Shown: positions 47,936-58,419, counted from the first letter of the stretch. The stretch: DNA of 64,000 bases from Chlorobium sp. (GCA_005862285.1 SZXW01000007.1:62001-126000); one strand, 5' to 3'. The notes: generated by a model from the letters alone, not told the origin. Program-made: numbers and translations.

Positions 47936-48382
47936 TCAGTTTTTTGAAACGTTCCTGTGGATGAAGGTGATCAATGCATCGATGTTGTTGATCGAAGCGG
48001 GAATGATGAGAACGGTGTCATCTCCCGCGATGGTGCCGAGAATGAGCGGACTTTTGAGTTGGTCGATGTAGGAGCCGACGCCATGCGCCCTTCCGGGCAG
48101 GGTTTTGATGATCACGGCGGTCTCGTTTGCCGTGACGGTCAGCACCTCGACGCCGACAAGCCCCTTGATGATCTTTCCTGCATGGTCTTCCGGAAATACA
48201 AGCCGGTAGCCGCCCGCTGCCCTTGTGCGGATGATGCCGAGTTCGGCACAATCCCGGGAAAGGGTGGCCTGAGCGACAACCATGCCTGTTTCCTTCAGAA
48301 GCCTGAGAAGATCATGCTGGTTCCCCACGTTGTGCCGCTGCAGGATCTCCCTGATCTTCAGCTGTCTCGCATTTTTATTCAT
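47936..48382 (-). CDS. argR: Arginine repressor
   Basis: 148 residues. N-terminal winged helix (ATLSRDCAELGIIRT recognition region) and C-terminal hexamerisation/arginine-binding domain with GTIAGDDTVLIIP. Represses or activates arginine genes with L-arginine as co-ligand. Last gene of argCJBFR, 13 bp after argF, so its product would control its own operon; a candidate ARG box lies before argC. Confidence 0.95.
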   Translation of the reverse strand: MNKNARQLKIREILQRHNVGNQHDLLRLLKETGMVVAQATLSRDCAELGIIRTRAAGGYRLVFPEDHAGKIIKGLVGVEVLTVTANETAVIIKTLPGRAHGVGSYIDQLKSPLILGTIAGDDTVLIIPASINNIDALITFIHRNVSKN

Positions 48383-48395
48383 AGCATGCGCTCCT

Positions 48396-49412
48396 TCATG
48401 CCTTTATTTTTTTTGCAGCATTCTGAAGCCGGTGGGTAAGATGGAATTTCCTGTATTCCTCATGGTTCAGCAGCTTCACCAGAAGCGCTTTCTGAACATG
48501 AAGACGGTTTTCGGCCTGATCGATGATTATGGACTGCGGCCCGTCCATCACCTCGTCGCTTATTTCCTGGCCGCGGTGCGCCGGCATGCAATGCATCACA
48601 ACAGCACCCGGTTTAGCCAATGCAAGAAGTGCGCAGTTGACCTGGAAAGGGAAGAAGATCTTCAGGCGCTTTTCTATCTCGTCCTCCTGGCCCATGCTGG
48701 TCCAGACGTCTGTATAGAGCACATCGGCATCTGCAGCGGCTACCTCAGGATCGTGAATGACCTCGATCCGGCTGATCCCGCTTTTCCTCGCAGCCTCGAG
48801 CAGCCCGTTGTCCGGGGTAAATCCTTCAGGGCAGGCAAGCACGAAATGGATTGGCAGCAATCCTGCAAGCTCGATCCAGGAATTGGCGACATTGTTGCCG
48901 TCACCGACAAAAACGACCTTTATACCTTCACGCCACAACCCATGTTCATAAAGTGTGAATGCATCCGCAAGGACCTGGCAGGGATGAGAAAGATCGGTAA
49001 GCGCATTGATGACCGGGATCGTGGAATACCCGGCCAGACCTTCGATGACAGAATGGTCATGCAGTCGAGCGACAATGGCGTCGTTGTAGCGTGAGAGAAG
49101 CTTTGCAATATCCTCGACGGCTTCACGTGAACCGAGCCCGATCGATTTTCCGTCAAGGTTTATGGCATAACCTCCGAGCTCATGAATACCGAGCTCGAAA
49201 GAGACTCTTGTCCGGAGAGAGGGTTTGCTGAAAATCATGGTGACCGTTTTACCCTGCAGCGGGAGAAACGGCAACGATGTCGGGTTTTCTTTCCTTTTTT
49301 TCTTGATGAACAGTGAATAATCGAACAACTCTATGACCTTTCCCGCATCGAGTCCCGAAAAGCCGAGAAAGTCGCGTTTCGCCTTTGTATTGTTGTTATG
49401 TGCTTCTTTCAT
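48396..49412 (-). CDS. argF: Ornithine carbamoyltransferase
   Basis: 338 residues. Makes citrulline from ornithine and carbamoyl phosphate. Seen: carbamoyl-phosphate loop SKPSLRTR (usual STRTR has Leu in place of Thr), LTDLSHPCQVLAD and HCMPAHRGQEIS. The N-terminus is about 20 residues longer than in many OTCases (MKEAHNNNTKAKRDF). Confidence 0.95.
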   Translation of the reverse strand: MKEAHNNNTKAKRDFLGFSGLDAGKVIELFDYSLFIKKKRKENPTSLPFLPLQGKTVTMIFSKPSLRTRVSFELGIHELGGYAINLDGKSIGLGSREAVEDIAKLLSRYNDAIVARLHDHSVIEGLAGYSTIPVINALTDLSHPCQVLADAFTLYEHGLWREGIKVVFVGDGNNVANSWIELAGLLPIHFVLACPEGFTPDNGLLEAARKSGISRIEVIHDPEVAAADADVLYTDVWTSMGQEDEIEKRLKIFFPFQVNCALLALAKPGAVVMHCMPAHRGQEISDEVMDGPQSIIIDQAENRLHVQKALLVKLLNHEEYRKFHLTHRLQNAAKKIKA

Positions 49413-49418
49413 GGCCCT

Positions 49419-50333
49419 TTAGCTGTTTAAAGTTTGTTCGCAGTCCTCTTCCGCGATGAACTGGGTGCCGACACCTTCGTGGGTGAATATTTCAAGAAGG
49501 AGCGAATGCGTCGATTTTCCGTCTATCAGGTGAACTTTCCCGACTCCGCTGTCGAGTGTTTTGAATGCCGAAAGCACTTTCGGGATCATGCCGCCGGAAA
49601 TAATGCCCTGCTCGATATAATCCGCAGCCTCGGCCTTGCAGATCGTCTTCAGAATCCTGTCGCCGACATTGATGCCTTCAACATCGCTGACATAGATCAG
49701 CTTCTCGGCCTTCAGTGCAATCGCTATGCTGCTCGCAGCGTCATCGGCATTGATGTTGTAAATATTTCCGCTCTTGTCGAACCCTATCGGAGCGATGACC
49801 GGTATCAGTCCCGCATTGCAGAGCAGATCGATATAGGGGGTGTTGATTGACTCGACATCCCCGACAAGACCGAGCTTTTCGGCATTGGGGGAGGGTACGG
49901 CACTGATTGTATCAGCGTCAAGCCCGGTCACGCCAACTGCCTTGCCCCCATGTTCGCTGATAAGCTGTACGATATCCTGGTTCACTTTTCCGGCAAGGGT
50001 CATTTGTACCACATTAATCATATCACTGTCCGTCACCCGTTTGCCCTGGAAGAAACGGGATGAAAGGCCAAGCTTTTCAGCCGTCCTGGTTATGGCGTCA
50101 CCGCCCCCGTGCACGAGAACTATCTTGATGCCCACCTTGCGAAGCAGGGTGACATTCTGGGCGAAAGTGTTCTTGAGGCAATGGTCTTTCATTGCCGATC
50201 CGCCGTATTTTATGACAAACGTTTTCCTTTCGAATTTGCAGATATAGGGAAGGGCTTCGATCAGCACCTGTCCTATTGCTGCCGGAGGAGTCGGCCTTTC
50301 CGGCTTCGTTTCACAGAACGGTATTTGTTCCAT
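49419..50333 (-). CDS. argB: Acetylglutamate kinase
   Basis: 304 residues, amino-acid-kinase fold. Seen: [20 protein letters not shown] and [12 protein letters not shown]. The long N-terminal part preceding the kinase core fits the arginine-feedback-inhibited hexameric type (inference). Six bases from argF. Confidence 0.96.
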   Translation of the reverse strand: MEQIPFCETKPERPTPPAAIGQVLIEALPYICKFERKTFVIKYGGSAMKDHCLKNTFAQNVTLLRKVGIKIVLVHGGGDAITRTAEKLGLSSRFFQGKRVTDSDMINVVQMTLAGKVNQDIVQLISEHGGKAVGVTGLDADTISAVPSPNAEKLGLVGDVESINTPYIDLLCNAGLIPVIAPIGFDKSGNIYNINADDAASSIAIALKAEKLIYVSDVEGINVGDRILKTICKAEAADYIEQGIISGGMIPKVLSAFKTLDSGVGKVHLIDGKSTHSLLLEIFTHEGVGTQFIAEEDCEQTLNS

Positions 50334-50370
50334 CGAAAAAAATCATCGTTTAATTGTTATCGCTGCCATT

Positions 50371-51654
50371 TCAGCTTCTGTAACTGCCATTGATCTCGAC
50401 GTATTCCTTGCTCAGGTCACACGTCCAGATCGTTGCCTTTCCCGGGCCGTTTCCAAGGCGGAGTGTTATATCGTAAGCTTGTTTCGCCATGATAGCCGAG
50501 GCGTCTTCCTCCGAAAAATCGGCAATGAAGCCGGGCTTGAGAATGCACAGGTCATTGAAATGCAGTTCAGCTTCTTCCTGTATGAATCTGGCACCAGAAC
50601 GTCCGGCCGCGGCAATGATCCTGCCCCAGTTAGCATCTTCACCGTGAATAGCGGTTTTTACAAGGCTCGACTGCGCGATGGTCCTCGCGGCAAGTTCCGC
50701 CTCACGGTCATCCACGGCTCCTTCTACGATAATGCTCACAAGCTTCGTGGCACCTTCTCCGTCAATGACGATGAGTTTCGCAAGGAAGGTCATCAGGGCT
50801 TCGAGAGCCTGGCAGAACAGACTGAAATCTTCGCTTCCCGGCATGATCTCGACACCGAAACCGCTTGCCATGATCATTGCCATATCGTTGGTACTTGTGT
50901 CGCCGTCAACCGTTATCGCATTGAAACTCCTGCTGTTTGCCGATTCGAGTGCCTGCTGCAGCAGGTCCGGAGCTATTCTCGCATCGGTCGTCATGAATGC
51001 GAGCATGGTCGCCATGTTCGGGCAGATCATGCCCGATCCTTTCGCAATGCCGCTCAGCCTGCATTTTCCGCCTGACAGCTCGACATCGAGCGTAAAAAAC
51101 TTCGGAAAGGTATCTGTCGTCATGATGGCTTCCGCCGCATCGAGACAGGATTCGCGCTGCAAAACCAGAGGAAGTGACGAAATGCCGGCGACAACTTTTT
51201 CCATGGGAAGCAGCTGCCCAATCACTCCTGTCGATGCGACCATGACTTCTTCTGGTTCAAGGCCGAAATCGGACGCGACGGCTTCAGCCATCGCAATGGC
51301 GTCTGCCATGCCTTTTTCACCGGTCGCGGCATTGGCGTTTCCGCTGTTGCAGACAAGGGCCCGCATCATCGAGGACGACTTTTTCATCTGTTCGCGTGAA
51401 AGGATCACGGGTGCGGCACAACAGAGGTTCGTCGTATAGACGGCCGCTGTGCTTGCAGGAACATCCGCGAGGAGAATCATGAGGTCATTCCTGTCATACC
51501 GGATGGACGCCGAAACGGCCCCGGACGAAAAACCGGCTGTCCAGAACCCTTCATCGCCGTTCGAATCCCGGGACATCGGGGTGACCGTCCGAGGCCAGGA
51601 AGTTGAAGCTGAAAGCTCACGAATAACAGTGAGCCCTTTTTCAAGTTTGTTCAA
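50371..51654 (-). CDS. argJ: Glutamate N-acetyltransferase / ornithine acetyltransferase
   Basis: 427 residues. Recycles the acetyl group from N-acetylornithine to glutamate. Autocleavage motif GSGMICPNMATMLAF with nucleophile Thr after Ala, plus VDGDTSTNDM. Possession of argJ and the absence of argA and argE here indicate the cyclic pathway; whether it also uses acetyl-CoA (bifunctional) cannot be told. Confidence 0.96.
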   Translation of the reverse strand: MNKLEKGLTVIRELSASTSWPRTVTPMSRDSNGDEGFWTAGFSSGAVSASIRYDRNDLMILLADVPASTAAVYTTNLCCAAPVILSREQMKKSSSMMRALVCNSGNANAATGEKGMADAIAMAEAVASDFGLEPEEVMVASTGVIGQLLPMEKVVAGISSLPLVLQRESCLDAAEAIMTTDTFPKFFTLDVELSGGKCRLSGIAKGSGMICPNMATMLAFMTTDARIAPDLLQQALESANSRSFNAITVDGDTSTNDMAMIMASGFGVEIMPGSEDFSLFCQALEALMTFLAKLIVIDGEGATKLVSIIVEGAVDDREAELAARTIAQSSLVKTAIHGEDANWGRIIAAAGRSGARFIQEEAELHFNDLCILKPGFIADFSEEDASAIMAKQAYDITLRLGNGPGKATIWTCDLSKEYVEINGSYRS

Positions 51655-51675
51655 TTGAGAAGACAGTTAAAATAG

Positions 51676-52710
51676 TTAAAAAAGCAGACCGGCAGTCTGT
51701 TCGATACCAAGCATGATGTTCATGTTCTGTACGGCCTGACCGGCAGCGCCTTTCAGTAGGTTGTCGATTGCGCTCACAATGACAAGCGTTCCGTTTTTCG
51801 TGACATTGGCAATATGAACGTCACAATAATTCGTGTAAGCCACATGCCTGATTTCCGTCATGGTATCCCGCAGCCTGACAAAGGGTGCTGCACAATAAAA
51901 TTCTTTATAGAGATTGTTGATCATCTCTCCATCAGCCGGATTTTCAAGCTGTACCGCAAGGGTGCTGTAGATGCCTCTCACCAGAGGTCCGATCATCGGC
52001 GTGAAGGTGAATTCGAACGAGGGATCGGATGCGGAGGTCCCGAGCGCCTGCATGATTTCAGGTGTATGCTGGTGCGTTCCAACCTTGTAAGCCCGGAGAT
52101 TTTCGCTCATTTCCGGGAAAGAGAGTTCTGTCTTGCTGCTTCTGCCGGCTCCCGAGATACCTGAAACCGCGGTACAGCTGACACTTTTGACCTTCAGAGA
52201 AGGTTCATTTCCAAGAAAAAGCGGGGCAAGCCCGAGAATGATACTGGTTGCATAACATCCTGGATTGCTTATCGCCTTCACGGCCCGGATCTCATCGAGG
52301 AAAATCTCCGGCAGACCGTAGGTCATGACAGCTTCCGGTGACTTGATCTGCTTGTAGAACCGTTCATGTTCCAATGTGTTCTTCAGCCTGAAATCACCCG
52401 AAAGATCGATAACCATCCTGCCGGCATCGGCAAGAGCCGGAACGATATTCAGAGCTTCGCCGTGCGGAAGCGCAAGAAAGCAGATGTCACTGTCCTGTTC
52501 TCCGTTGTACTGCCGGTAAACCATGTTACAGGAAAGCGAAGGATAGAGTTCCGAAACAGTTTTTCCAGCTTGTGAGAAAGCATACAGTGCCTTAAGTTCG
52601 ACAGAAGGATGCAGGCGGAGAAGCTTTGTAAGTTCGGCGCCTGAATAACCGGATGCACCGATAATCGATACACTGTATTTCTTTGATGATGCTGACACAC
52701 TTCCCGCCAT
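51676..52710 (-). CDS. argC: N-acetyl-gamma-glutamyl-phosphate reductase
   Basis: 344 residues. Seen: NADP-binding [16 protein letters not shown] and active-site Cys in [10 protein letters not shown], and HQHTPEI. First gene of argC-J-B-F-R, with an ARG-box-like sequence 84-101 bp upstream. Confidence 0.96.
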   Translation of the reverse strand: MAGSVSASSKKYSVSIIGASGYSGAELTKLLRLHPSVELKALYAFSQAGKTVSELYPSLSCNMVYRQYNGEQDSDICFLALPHGEALNIVPALADAGRMVIDLSGDFRLKNTLEHERFYKQIKSPEAVMTYGLPEIFLDEIRAVKAISNPGCYATSIILGLAPLFLGNEPSLKVKSVSCTAVSGISGAGRSSKTELSFPEMSENLRAYKVGTHQHTPEIMQALGTSASDPSFEFTFTPMIGPLVRGIYSTLAVQLENPADGEMINNLYKEFYCAAPFVRLRDTMTEIRHVAYTNYCDVHIANVTKNGTLVIVSAIDNLLKGAAGQAVQNMNIMLGIEQTAGLLF

Positions 52711-52793
52711 TTCTGTAAATTGTCTTGAAATAAATGTAAATGAAATAAAATCCGGACAGGCAATCCGGAACAGATTACGATATGTTCCCGACC

Positions 52794-52811
52794 TATGAAT
52801 ATTTATCCAGA
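52794..52811. promoter_or_regulatory. Putative ARG box upstream of argC
   Basis: TATGAATATTTATCCAGA fits the 18-bp ArgR consensus (TGAAT-N4-ATTCA core) at all but one position. Only one box is clear; a usual second box 2-3 bp away is not. Confidence 0.45.
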
Positions 52812-52975
52812 GAAGCGGAAATATGAAGTTTTTTTACATGATTTTCAAAGATTAAAATATTTTTTTTCAAATGCGGGAAAAGGGTTTTCTGATATAGCCA
52901 AGTTATTTATATGATTTATTTTAGCGCCTTTTCACCTGCTGCGGGACTTAAAATGAACTCCTCTTACCGGAAACC

Positions 52976-53875
52976 ATGAATATCCATGCATTAAGTAAAA
53001 AAGCATTCATGTATACAAAATTGATGCTTTTACCGTTTTCACTGCTTGTCCTTATTAACTGCTCGCAGCAGCAAACCGGTGATACCGCACGCAGCGGGGC
53101 GATGACGCTGGCTGCTGACAGTCAGCTTGAAAAAATTGCGAAAACGCAGGTGGAGATGTTCCGGAGCTACTACCCTGAGGCTAAGGTATCCATCCTTCCG
53201 ATGGCTCCTGTAAAAACCATGGAGCGTCTTCTTGACAAAAGCGCACGTGCAGCCTTGATAAGCGGCGATTTTGACGCTGCTGAAGATTCGCTTTTTTCAG
53301 AATTGAAGACACCGTTGCGTAAAGAACCCGTGGCCCTTGATGCAGTCGTCTGTATTGCCGCCCGGACAAATCCGGTAAAAACATTGTCTGTAAAGGAACT
53401 TGCCTCGCTGGTTTCAGGAAAAGGGCAGAGCCTCACGATTTTTGTCAAAAAGGATGATTACCGTCTGATTTCGGTTTTTTCGAGACTTGAAGACCTGAAG
53501 AAAAACGAGCTGCATGCCTGGTCATGCAGTAATGACATTGAACTGATCGATCGGGTTTCAGCATCGAACAATGCTTACGGGCTGCTTTTCAGCTCTTCAC
53601 TGGAAAGCGCCAGGATTTCAGGTGCTGACCTGGAAAAGATAAAATTGATCCCTGTGTCAGGAAAGTCAACGGAAAACAAAGCTTATCTCCCGGACCGGGA
53701 AAATATTTTCGAAGGGCTTTATCCTCTCGTAACAACGGTTTACTATGTATATTATCCCGGCGATGCACTTGCCGCGGGATTCGGTTCATGGATAAGCAGC
53801 GCGGGACAGAAGGCTTTTGAACGAAGCCCTTACATTCCGTTCAGGCTGACCCAGAGAACCATTATTCTGCGCTGA
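52976..53875 (+). CDS. PstS-like substrate-binding lipoprotein
   Basis: 299 residues. Lipobox LLVLINC (Cys near residue 29) predicts lipid attachment. The mature part resembles PBP-like/PstS domains: LAADSQLEKIAKTQVEMFRSYYPEAKVSI, a VALDAVVCIAARTNPVKTLSVKELASLVSG segment typical of PstS-like proteins, and FEGLYPLVTTVYYV. Ligand unknown and no ABC uptake genes of pst type are here. Second in-frame Met at 53009 is a possible alternative start. Followed after 12 bp by the diguanylate cyclase gene. Confidence 0.8.
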   Translation: MNIHALSKKAFMYTKLMLLPFSLLVLINCSQQQTGDTARSGAMTLAADSQLEKIAKTQVEMFRSYYPEAKVSILPMAPVKTMERLLDKSARAALISGDFDAAEDSLFSELKTPLRKEPVALDAVVCIAARTNPVKTLSVKELASLVSGKGQSLTIFVKKDDYRLISVFSRLEDLKKNELHAWSCSNDIELIDRVSASNNAYGLLFSSSLESARISGADLEKIKLIPVSGKSTENKAYLPDRENIFEGLYPLVTTVYYVYYPGDALAAGFGSWISSAGQKAFERSPYIPFRLTQRTIILR

Positions 53876-53887
53876 CAGTTACGAGTA

Positions 53888-55174
53888 ATGGATAACAACA
53901 AAAACAGAAACCCTTTACAGACCATCATCATAACAGGAACGCTCGGCATCCTGATTGTGATCGGTGGAACTGCGGGGTTTCTCGCCAAGCAGAAGCAACT
54001 GCTTGACAGGCTTGAGCAGAAACAGGCTTGCTTTCTCGATCTTGTTGACTTCAGGGGACGGCTTATAGAATTCGAACTGTCGCGGAAAAAAACATTCCGC
54101 AATAGCCATGCTTTTTCAAAACAGGATACCAGGGGAGAAAAAAAAGCAGCTTCGCTTCTTTTCATATATGACAAGCTTCTGACCGATATGAAAACAACCG
54201 GATTGCAGCCACTTCCTTCGCTTACGGAAAGCAGAGAAGGCCGGGTTGTCATATCCGGATTATATCTTGAAAACTTCCTCTCTGAATTGAACAAAGCAGT
54301 TGAAAAGTCAGAATCAGAAACAAAAAAAGCAACCGGAGAGCTGGTTGTCATCAATGAATTCTTTCTGTTTTTCATCCTCATAATACTTCTCACCCTGAGT
54401 ATAACTGCAGGATGGCAGCTGCACAGAAATTACCGCCGTACCCTTATTCCGCTTGCCCAGCTTGCCGCACAAATGAAACTGCTGAACAGAAACATTCCTG
54501 AAAGTATCCATGACACCGCTGAAGAAATAAAAAAAGAGCTCTCAGGAACATCGCATTCCAGCGATATCACGCAGATAACCGAATCAATCGTGGAATTTTT
54601 TACCGAGATCGAGGCGAAGAACAAAAAACTCGATGAAGTGAATATCAGGGATGAAAAAACAGGCCTTTTCAATTACCGGCATTTCAAAGAGCATCTCATT
54701 ATTGAGACCGAACGCACAAAACGTCAGGGCAACAAGGTTTCTCTCGCCATGATCGATATCGATCACTTCAAGGAGTACAATGACAGAAACGGTCATCTGG
54801 CCGGAGACCAGGTACTGAAAACGCTTGCGGAACTGATCAGCAACCTGTGCCGTTCTTCCGACATACCTTCGAGGTTCGGAGGAGAGGAATTCGCCGTTCT
54901 TTTTCCGAATACCGATTCCGGAACAGCAAGGGAAATTGCGGTACGACTGCGCAGGGCAATAGCCTCAGAGCCTTTTGAAAACGAAGAATATCAGCCTTCC
55001 GGCCAATTGACGGTCAGTATCGGTGTTGCGACTTTTCCTTGCGATGCCGATGACTGGCATGCACTGATTGAAAATGCCGACCGGGCGCTCTATTCTGCGA
55101 AATCATCCGGAAGGAACAGTGTCGTGACCTTCGCTTCAATCGAAAAAGCCGAGCCCTCCCGTAATGAAACCTGA
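53888..55174 (+). CDS. Membrane diguanylate cyclase (GGDEF)
   Basis: 428 residues: TM1 (about 13-33), periplasmic region (about 34-155), TM2 (about 156-178), HAMP-like linker and GGDEF domain (about 255-420). Active site reads SRFGGEEF; an inhibitory site RSSD stands five residues before it. Makes c-di-GMP with product inhibition. The periplasmic part is a helical sensor of unknown signal; the adjacent lipoprotein is a candidate ligand-bearing partner (inference). Its end overlaps the next gene by 11 bp. Confidence 0.93.
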   Translation: MDNNKNRNPLQTIIITGTLGILIVIGGTAGFLAKQKQLLDRLEQKQACFLDLVDFRGRLIEFELSRKKTFRNSHAFSKQDTRGEKKAASLLFIYDKLLTDMKTTGLQPLPSLTESREGRVVISGLYLENFLSELNKAVEKSESETKKATGELVVINEFFLFFILIILLTLSITAGWQLHRNYRRTLIPLAQLAAQMKLLNRNIPESIHDTAEEIKKELSGTSHSSDITQITESIVEFFTEIEAKNKKLDEVNIRDEKTGLFNYRHFKEHLIIETERTKRQGNKVSLAMIDIDHFKEYNDRNGHLAGDQVLKTLAELISNLCRSSDIPSRFGGEEFAVLFPNTDSGTAREIAVRLRRAIASEPFENEEYQPSGQLTVSIGVATFPCDADDWHALIENADRALYSAKSSGRNSVVTFASIEKAEPSRNET

Positions 55175-56429
55175 ATTTTACCTGGCAAAACGGTTTGCCT
55201 TCAACAAGCGGTCGGCATCAAAACCAACGTTCATCGTCATGGTGGCAGTAATCGGAATCGCTGTCGGAACTGCCGCACTTATTCTCACCCTTTCTATCGT
55301 CAAGGGTTTTGCTGACAGTATCGAAAGCAAACTGATCGGTTTCAGTACACACATGCAGATCCGTCAGCCGGATGACCGGCTTTTCCCGGAACGCCGTACC
55401 GACCTTGCAATGATAACCGGCAATGGTAACGTAGAGAACGCTTTCCCTTTTCTTGAAAAAAGTTTTGTCATACGAAGTCGTATTGCAGACGGCAGTTACC
55501 GCAGCAAACCCGTTATTGTAAAAGGAATCACCGGACAGCAGAGAACGGCATTCCTGAAAAACTACCTGAGGAACGGCACGACTCAATATGAGAGCAACAT
55601 AAAAGAGCTCTCGCTTTTTGCCGGCGGGACCCTTGCCGAAAACCTGCATCTCACAACAGGTAAAAAAGTGCTGTTGATAGGACTCGGAAACGGATCCGAA
55701 GGAACGAAGCTCATAACAGAGAACAAAAACATGGTTGATCTGCTCTCCTCGCTCAATATCGAGGTCGGGATCATACGTGGTATTTATGATACGGGACTGC
55801 AGGAGGGATTCGACGATTCGGTCCTGTTGTGCGACCTCGACCAGTTGCAGGAACGCTTCGATCCGGCGAAGATCAGCGGTTATGATGCAAACGTTCGAAA
55901 TCTGGCCTATCTGCCGGCTACCGTCAGGAGCGTCACGGAAAAACTGGGTTATCCATTTTACGGCTATACGGTTTTCGAACGTTATGCCAATCTTTTCGAG
56001 TGGCTCAAACTTCAGAAAAATATCATGCCGCTGCTTATTGTAACGATTACGGTCGTGGCTGTTTTCAATATCATTTCAACGCTTCTTGTCCTGATTATCG
56101 AAAAGACCAGGGAAATAGGCATGCTCTGCGCATTAGGGCTCGAACCCCGGAAAATCAGCATGGTTTTTTTATCACAGGCTTTTCTGATTTCGCTCATCGG
56201 CATCGCGGCGGGAAATATGATAGCTCTCTCTTTTTCCCTGTTCGAACAGCGTTTTCATCTTATAACTCTGCCTGAGAAAAGCTATTTCATCAAATATGTC
56301 GCGATCCTTATCGATCCTCTTGACTATGCCTCAGTATCTCTCGCTGTTCTGGCCCTGACCCTGTTTTTTGCATTCATACCGGCAAGGATAGCTGCATCGC
56401 TCAAACCGGGAACCGCTCTCGGAACTTAA
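55164..56429 (+). CDS. LolC/E-type ABC permease, first of pair
   Basis: 421 residues: N-terminal TM, large periplasmic domain, three C-terminal TMs (FtsX fold). N-terminus LAKRFAFNKRSASKPTFIVMVAVIGIAVGTAALILTLSIVKGF is typical of the LolC/E family that extracts lipoproteins from the inner membrane. No lolD ATPase gene lies within the window. Start overlaps the cyclase by 11 bp, so translation is coupled. Confidence 0.88.
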   Translation: MKPEFYLAKRFAFNKRSASKPTFIVMVAVIGIAVGTAALILTLSIVKGFADSIESKLIGFSTHMQIRQPDDRLFPERRTDLAMITGNGNVENAFPFLEKSFVIRSRIADGSYRSKPVIVKGITGQQRTAFLKNYLRNGTTQYESNIKELSLFAGGTLAENLHLTTGKKVLLIGLGNGSEGTKLITENKNMVDLLSSLNIEVGIIRGIYDTGLQEGFDDSVLLCDLDQLQERFDPAKISGYDANVRNLAYLPATVRSVTEKLGYPFYGYTVFERYANLFEWLKLQKNIMPLLIVTITVVAVFNIISTLLVLIIEKTREIGMLCALGLEPRKISMVFLSQAFLISLIGIAAGNMIALSFSLFEQRFHLITLPEKSYFIKYVAILIDPLDYASVSLAVLALTLFFAFIPARIAASLKPGTALGT

Positions 56430-56441
56430 CGGAATGGTCCT

Positions 56442-57692
56442 ATGAAAATCGGTTTATGGATTGCGCGACGTTTCAGCTTCGCACGGAAGAGGTTCAGGAT
56501 TATCAATGTGATATCCGCCATCAGCCTTGCGGGAATAGTCATCGGCGTCAGCACTCTTCTTGTCGTGATGAGCGTACTGAACGGTTTTCAGAAAATTGCC
56601 CGCGATCTCTTTATCACCATCGAAAGCCCGGTACAGATCATCTCTGCCAATGGAAACAAAGTGGCAGTGCCCGATAGCCTTCTTCATGCCATCAGGGCTA
56701 TCGGAGGTGTTTCGATCGCCGAACCTTTTGTGGAAGGGGAAGCCGTCATCGCGAGCGGAAACAGAAGCGAGCTTGTTATGGTGAAAGGCATCAGCGATTC
56801 AGCGCAACGGAAGCTCATGTCAGACACTCACACATCCAGACCATATTTTGATGATAATACAATTTCGGCGGGGGAAATGCTGTCCGCAAGAACACGCCTG
56901 CACGTATATGATCAGGTCAAGATTTTCAGTCCGGAACTGATTTCCCTCGGGCTTGAAAGCCTTTCCGAACCGTATTTGCTGCCTGCGCTCAATATTCCTG
57001 AAACGACGGTCTATTCGATATTTTCACTGCAGAGGATTTTTAACGATCGATATGTGCTGACCTCAGGAAATTTTGCCCAGAAAATTCTTCTTCATGAAAG
57101 GGGAGAGTATTCAGGAATCGATATATGGGGCAAGAACGGACGACAGGACAAAAAACTCGAGCATGAAATCAGGAAATGGCTAGCGCAAAGCCCATGGAAA
57201 AACACCTGTCGGGTCAGAACGCTCGAAGAAAAATACAAAAATGTGTTTATGGTTATGCAGCTTGAAAAATGGGTCACGTTCAGCGTGCTCATGCTGATTA
57301 TTCTTGTAGCCGCGCTCAGCCTGACCGGAGCTCTCGCCATGACGGCGATCGACAAACAGCGGGAGCTGTTCTACCTGCGCTGTCTTGGCATGGAAAAACC
57401 GCAGTTCATGTCGATTTTCATCATTCAGGGAGGTATGACCGGTGTTGCCGGTACGGCTGCGGGATCGATCATTGCATGGGGAATATGCAGGCTCCAGGAA
57501 CTATACAAGATTGTCAAACTGCCATCACAAAGCGCTTTTATCATTTCCTCATACCCGGTCAGTATGCATCTCGAGGATTTTATCGTTGTGGGAGTTACGG
57601 CCGTCCTGTTCTGTTTTGCCGTAAGCCTCTATCCGGCAAGAAAAGCCGCATTGATCGCAACGAGCCGTTCCCTCGAACTGAAAACCAACTGA
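56442..57692 (+). CDS. LolC/E-type ABC permease, second of pair
   Basis: 416 residues with the same fold. N-terminus [42 protein letters not shown] matches LolC/E closely, with TALAMTA-type [24 protein letters not shown] before the last helices. The two permeases would form the heterodimer of a Lol-type complex. Thirteen bases after the first. Confidence 0.88.
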   Translation: MKIGLWIARRFSFARKRFRIINVISAISLAGIVIGVSTLLVVMSVLNGFQKIARDLFITIESPVQIISANGNKVAVPDSLLHAIRAIGGVSIAEPFVEGEAVIASGNRSELVMVKGISDSAQRKLMSDTHTSRPYFDDNTISAGEMLSARTRLHVYDQVKIFSPELISLGLESLSEPYLLPALNIPETTVYSIFSLQRIFNDRYVLTSGNFAQKILLHERGEYSGIDIWGKNGRQDKKLEHEIRKWLAQSPWKNTCRVRTLEEKYKNVFMVMQLEKWVTFSVLMLIILVAALSLTGALAMTAIDKQRELFYLRCLGMEKPQFMSIFIIQGGMTGVAGTAAGSIIAWGICRLQELYKIVKLPSQSAFIISSYPVSMHLEDFIVVGVTAVLFCFAVSLYPARKAALIATSRSLELKTN

Positions 57693-57697
57693 AGCGG

Positions 57698-58147
57698 TCA
57701 AGTGATGAGTTTTCTGAAAACAGCCATCCCTGAACGCAAAAAGCCTCGTGAAATATAAAACTGCTGGCCTGTTTCATTGTCATGATCGGTCAGCAGGGTA
57801 ATACGCCTGATTCCGGAACTCCTGGCAAAATCAATGGCACGATCGATGAGCCGGGAACCGTATCCCTTGCCCCGGTAAGCCGGAGCTACGATCATATCCT
57901 CCAGCAAGGCAACCTTCTCGCCGAGGTAAGTACTCACAGTAAAGAGCAGCATGACCATTCCCTGAATGCTGCCGTCTACCTCACAGACGAAAACCCTGCC
58001 TATCTCCGGATTGCCTATAACCATGCCGAGAGCTTTCGACTGGTTTGTTCTGTCGGCCGAAAACTCATGCTCCTGGCTGAAGAGAATCCCAAGAAGTTCA
58101 ACACAGCGAGCTATGTCTTCAGGTGTTGCCGTTCGGATAATGGACAT
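57698..58147 (-). CDS. GNAT-family N-acetyltransferase
   Basis: 149 residues. Acetyl-CoA motif VAPAYRGKGYGSRLIDRAIDFAR and QFYISRGFLRSGM. Small-substrate or protein acetylation, target unknown. Ends 5 bp from the convergent permease stop, with no terminator visible. Confidence 0.88.
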   Translation of the reverse strand: MSIIRTATPEDIARCVELLGILFSQEHEFSADRTNQSKALGMVIGNPEIGRVFVCEVDGSIQGMVMLLFTVSTYLGEKVALLEDMIVAPAYRGKGYGSRLIDRAIDFARSSGIRRITLLTDHDNETGQQFYISRGFLRSGMAVFRKLIT

Positions 58148-58284
58148 GTTCCGATAAAATGATTTTTCGTTGAGAAGGTACTTTTATATGACAATTCGGA
58201 CCAAACAGGATTACTACTTTTTAATCGCTGGAGTAATTACCAGCATATCATTTCATTTCGGATAATCAAAACTGACAGATTGTC

Positions 58285-58312
58285 CATTTTCCTGGGAAAA
58301 AACAGGAAAATG
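58285..58312. other. 10-bp perfect hairpin upstream of the GDT1-family gene
   Basis: CATTTTCCTG/CAGGAAAATG with 8-base A-rich loop, followed by the small palindrome ACAGGAGCCTGT. It lies about 110 bp before the transporter start. It does not match the yybP-ykoY Mn riboswitch motifs I know. Confidence 0.4.
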
Positions 58313-58419
58313 CCTGATACAGGAGCCTGTCCCGTGCTGTGCTTTTTTATTTGTACATACCCGTGGATTGCCCTATACTTGTGCATTCTTGAACATTCAT
58401 CCAACCTGTATCACCATCG

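Noticed and set aside
48282-49094. 270-codon plus-strand frame across argR and argF
   Set aside because: Antisense shadow of argF; composition is explained by the opposite coding strand.
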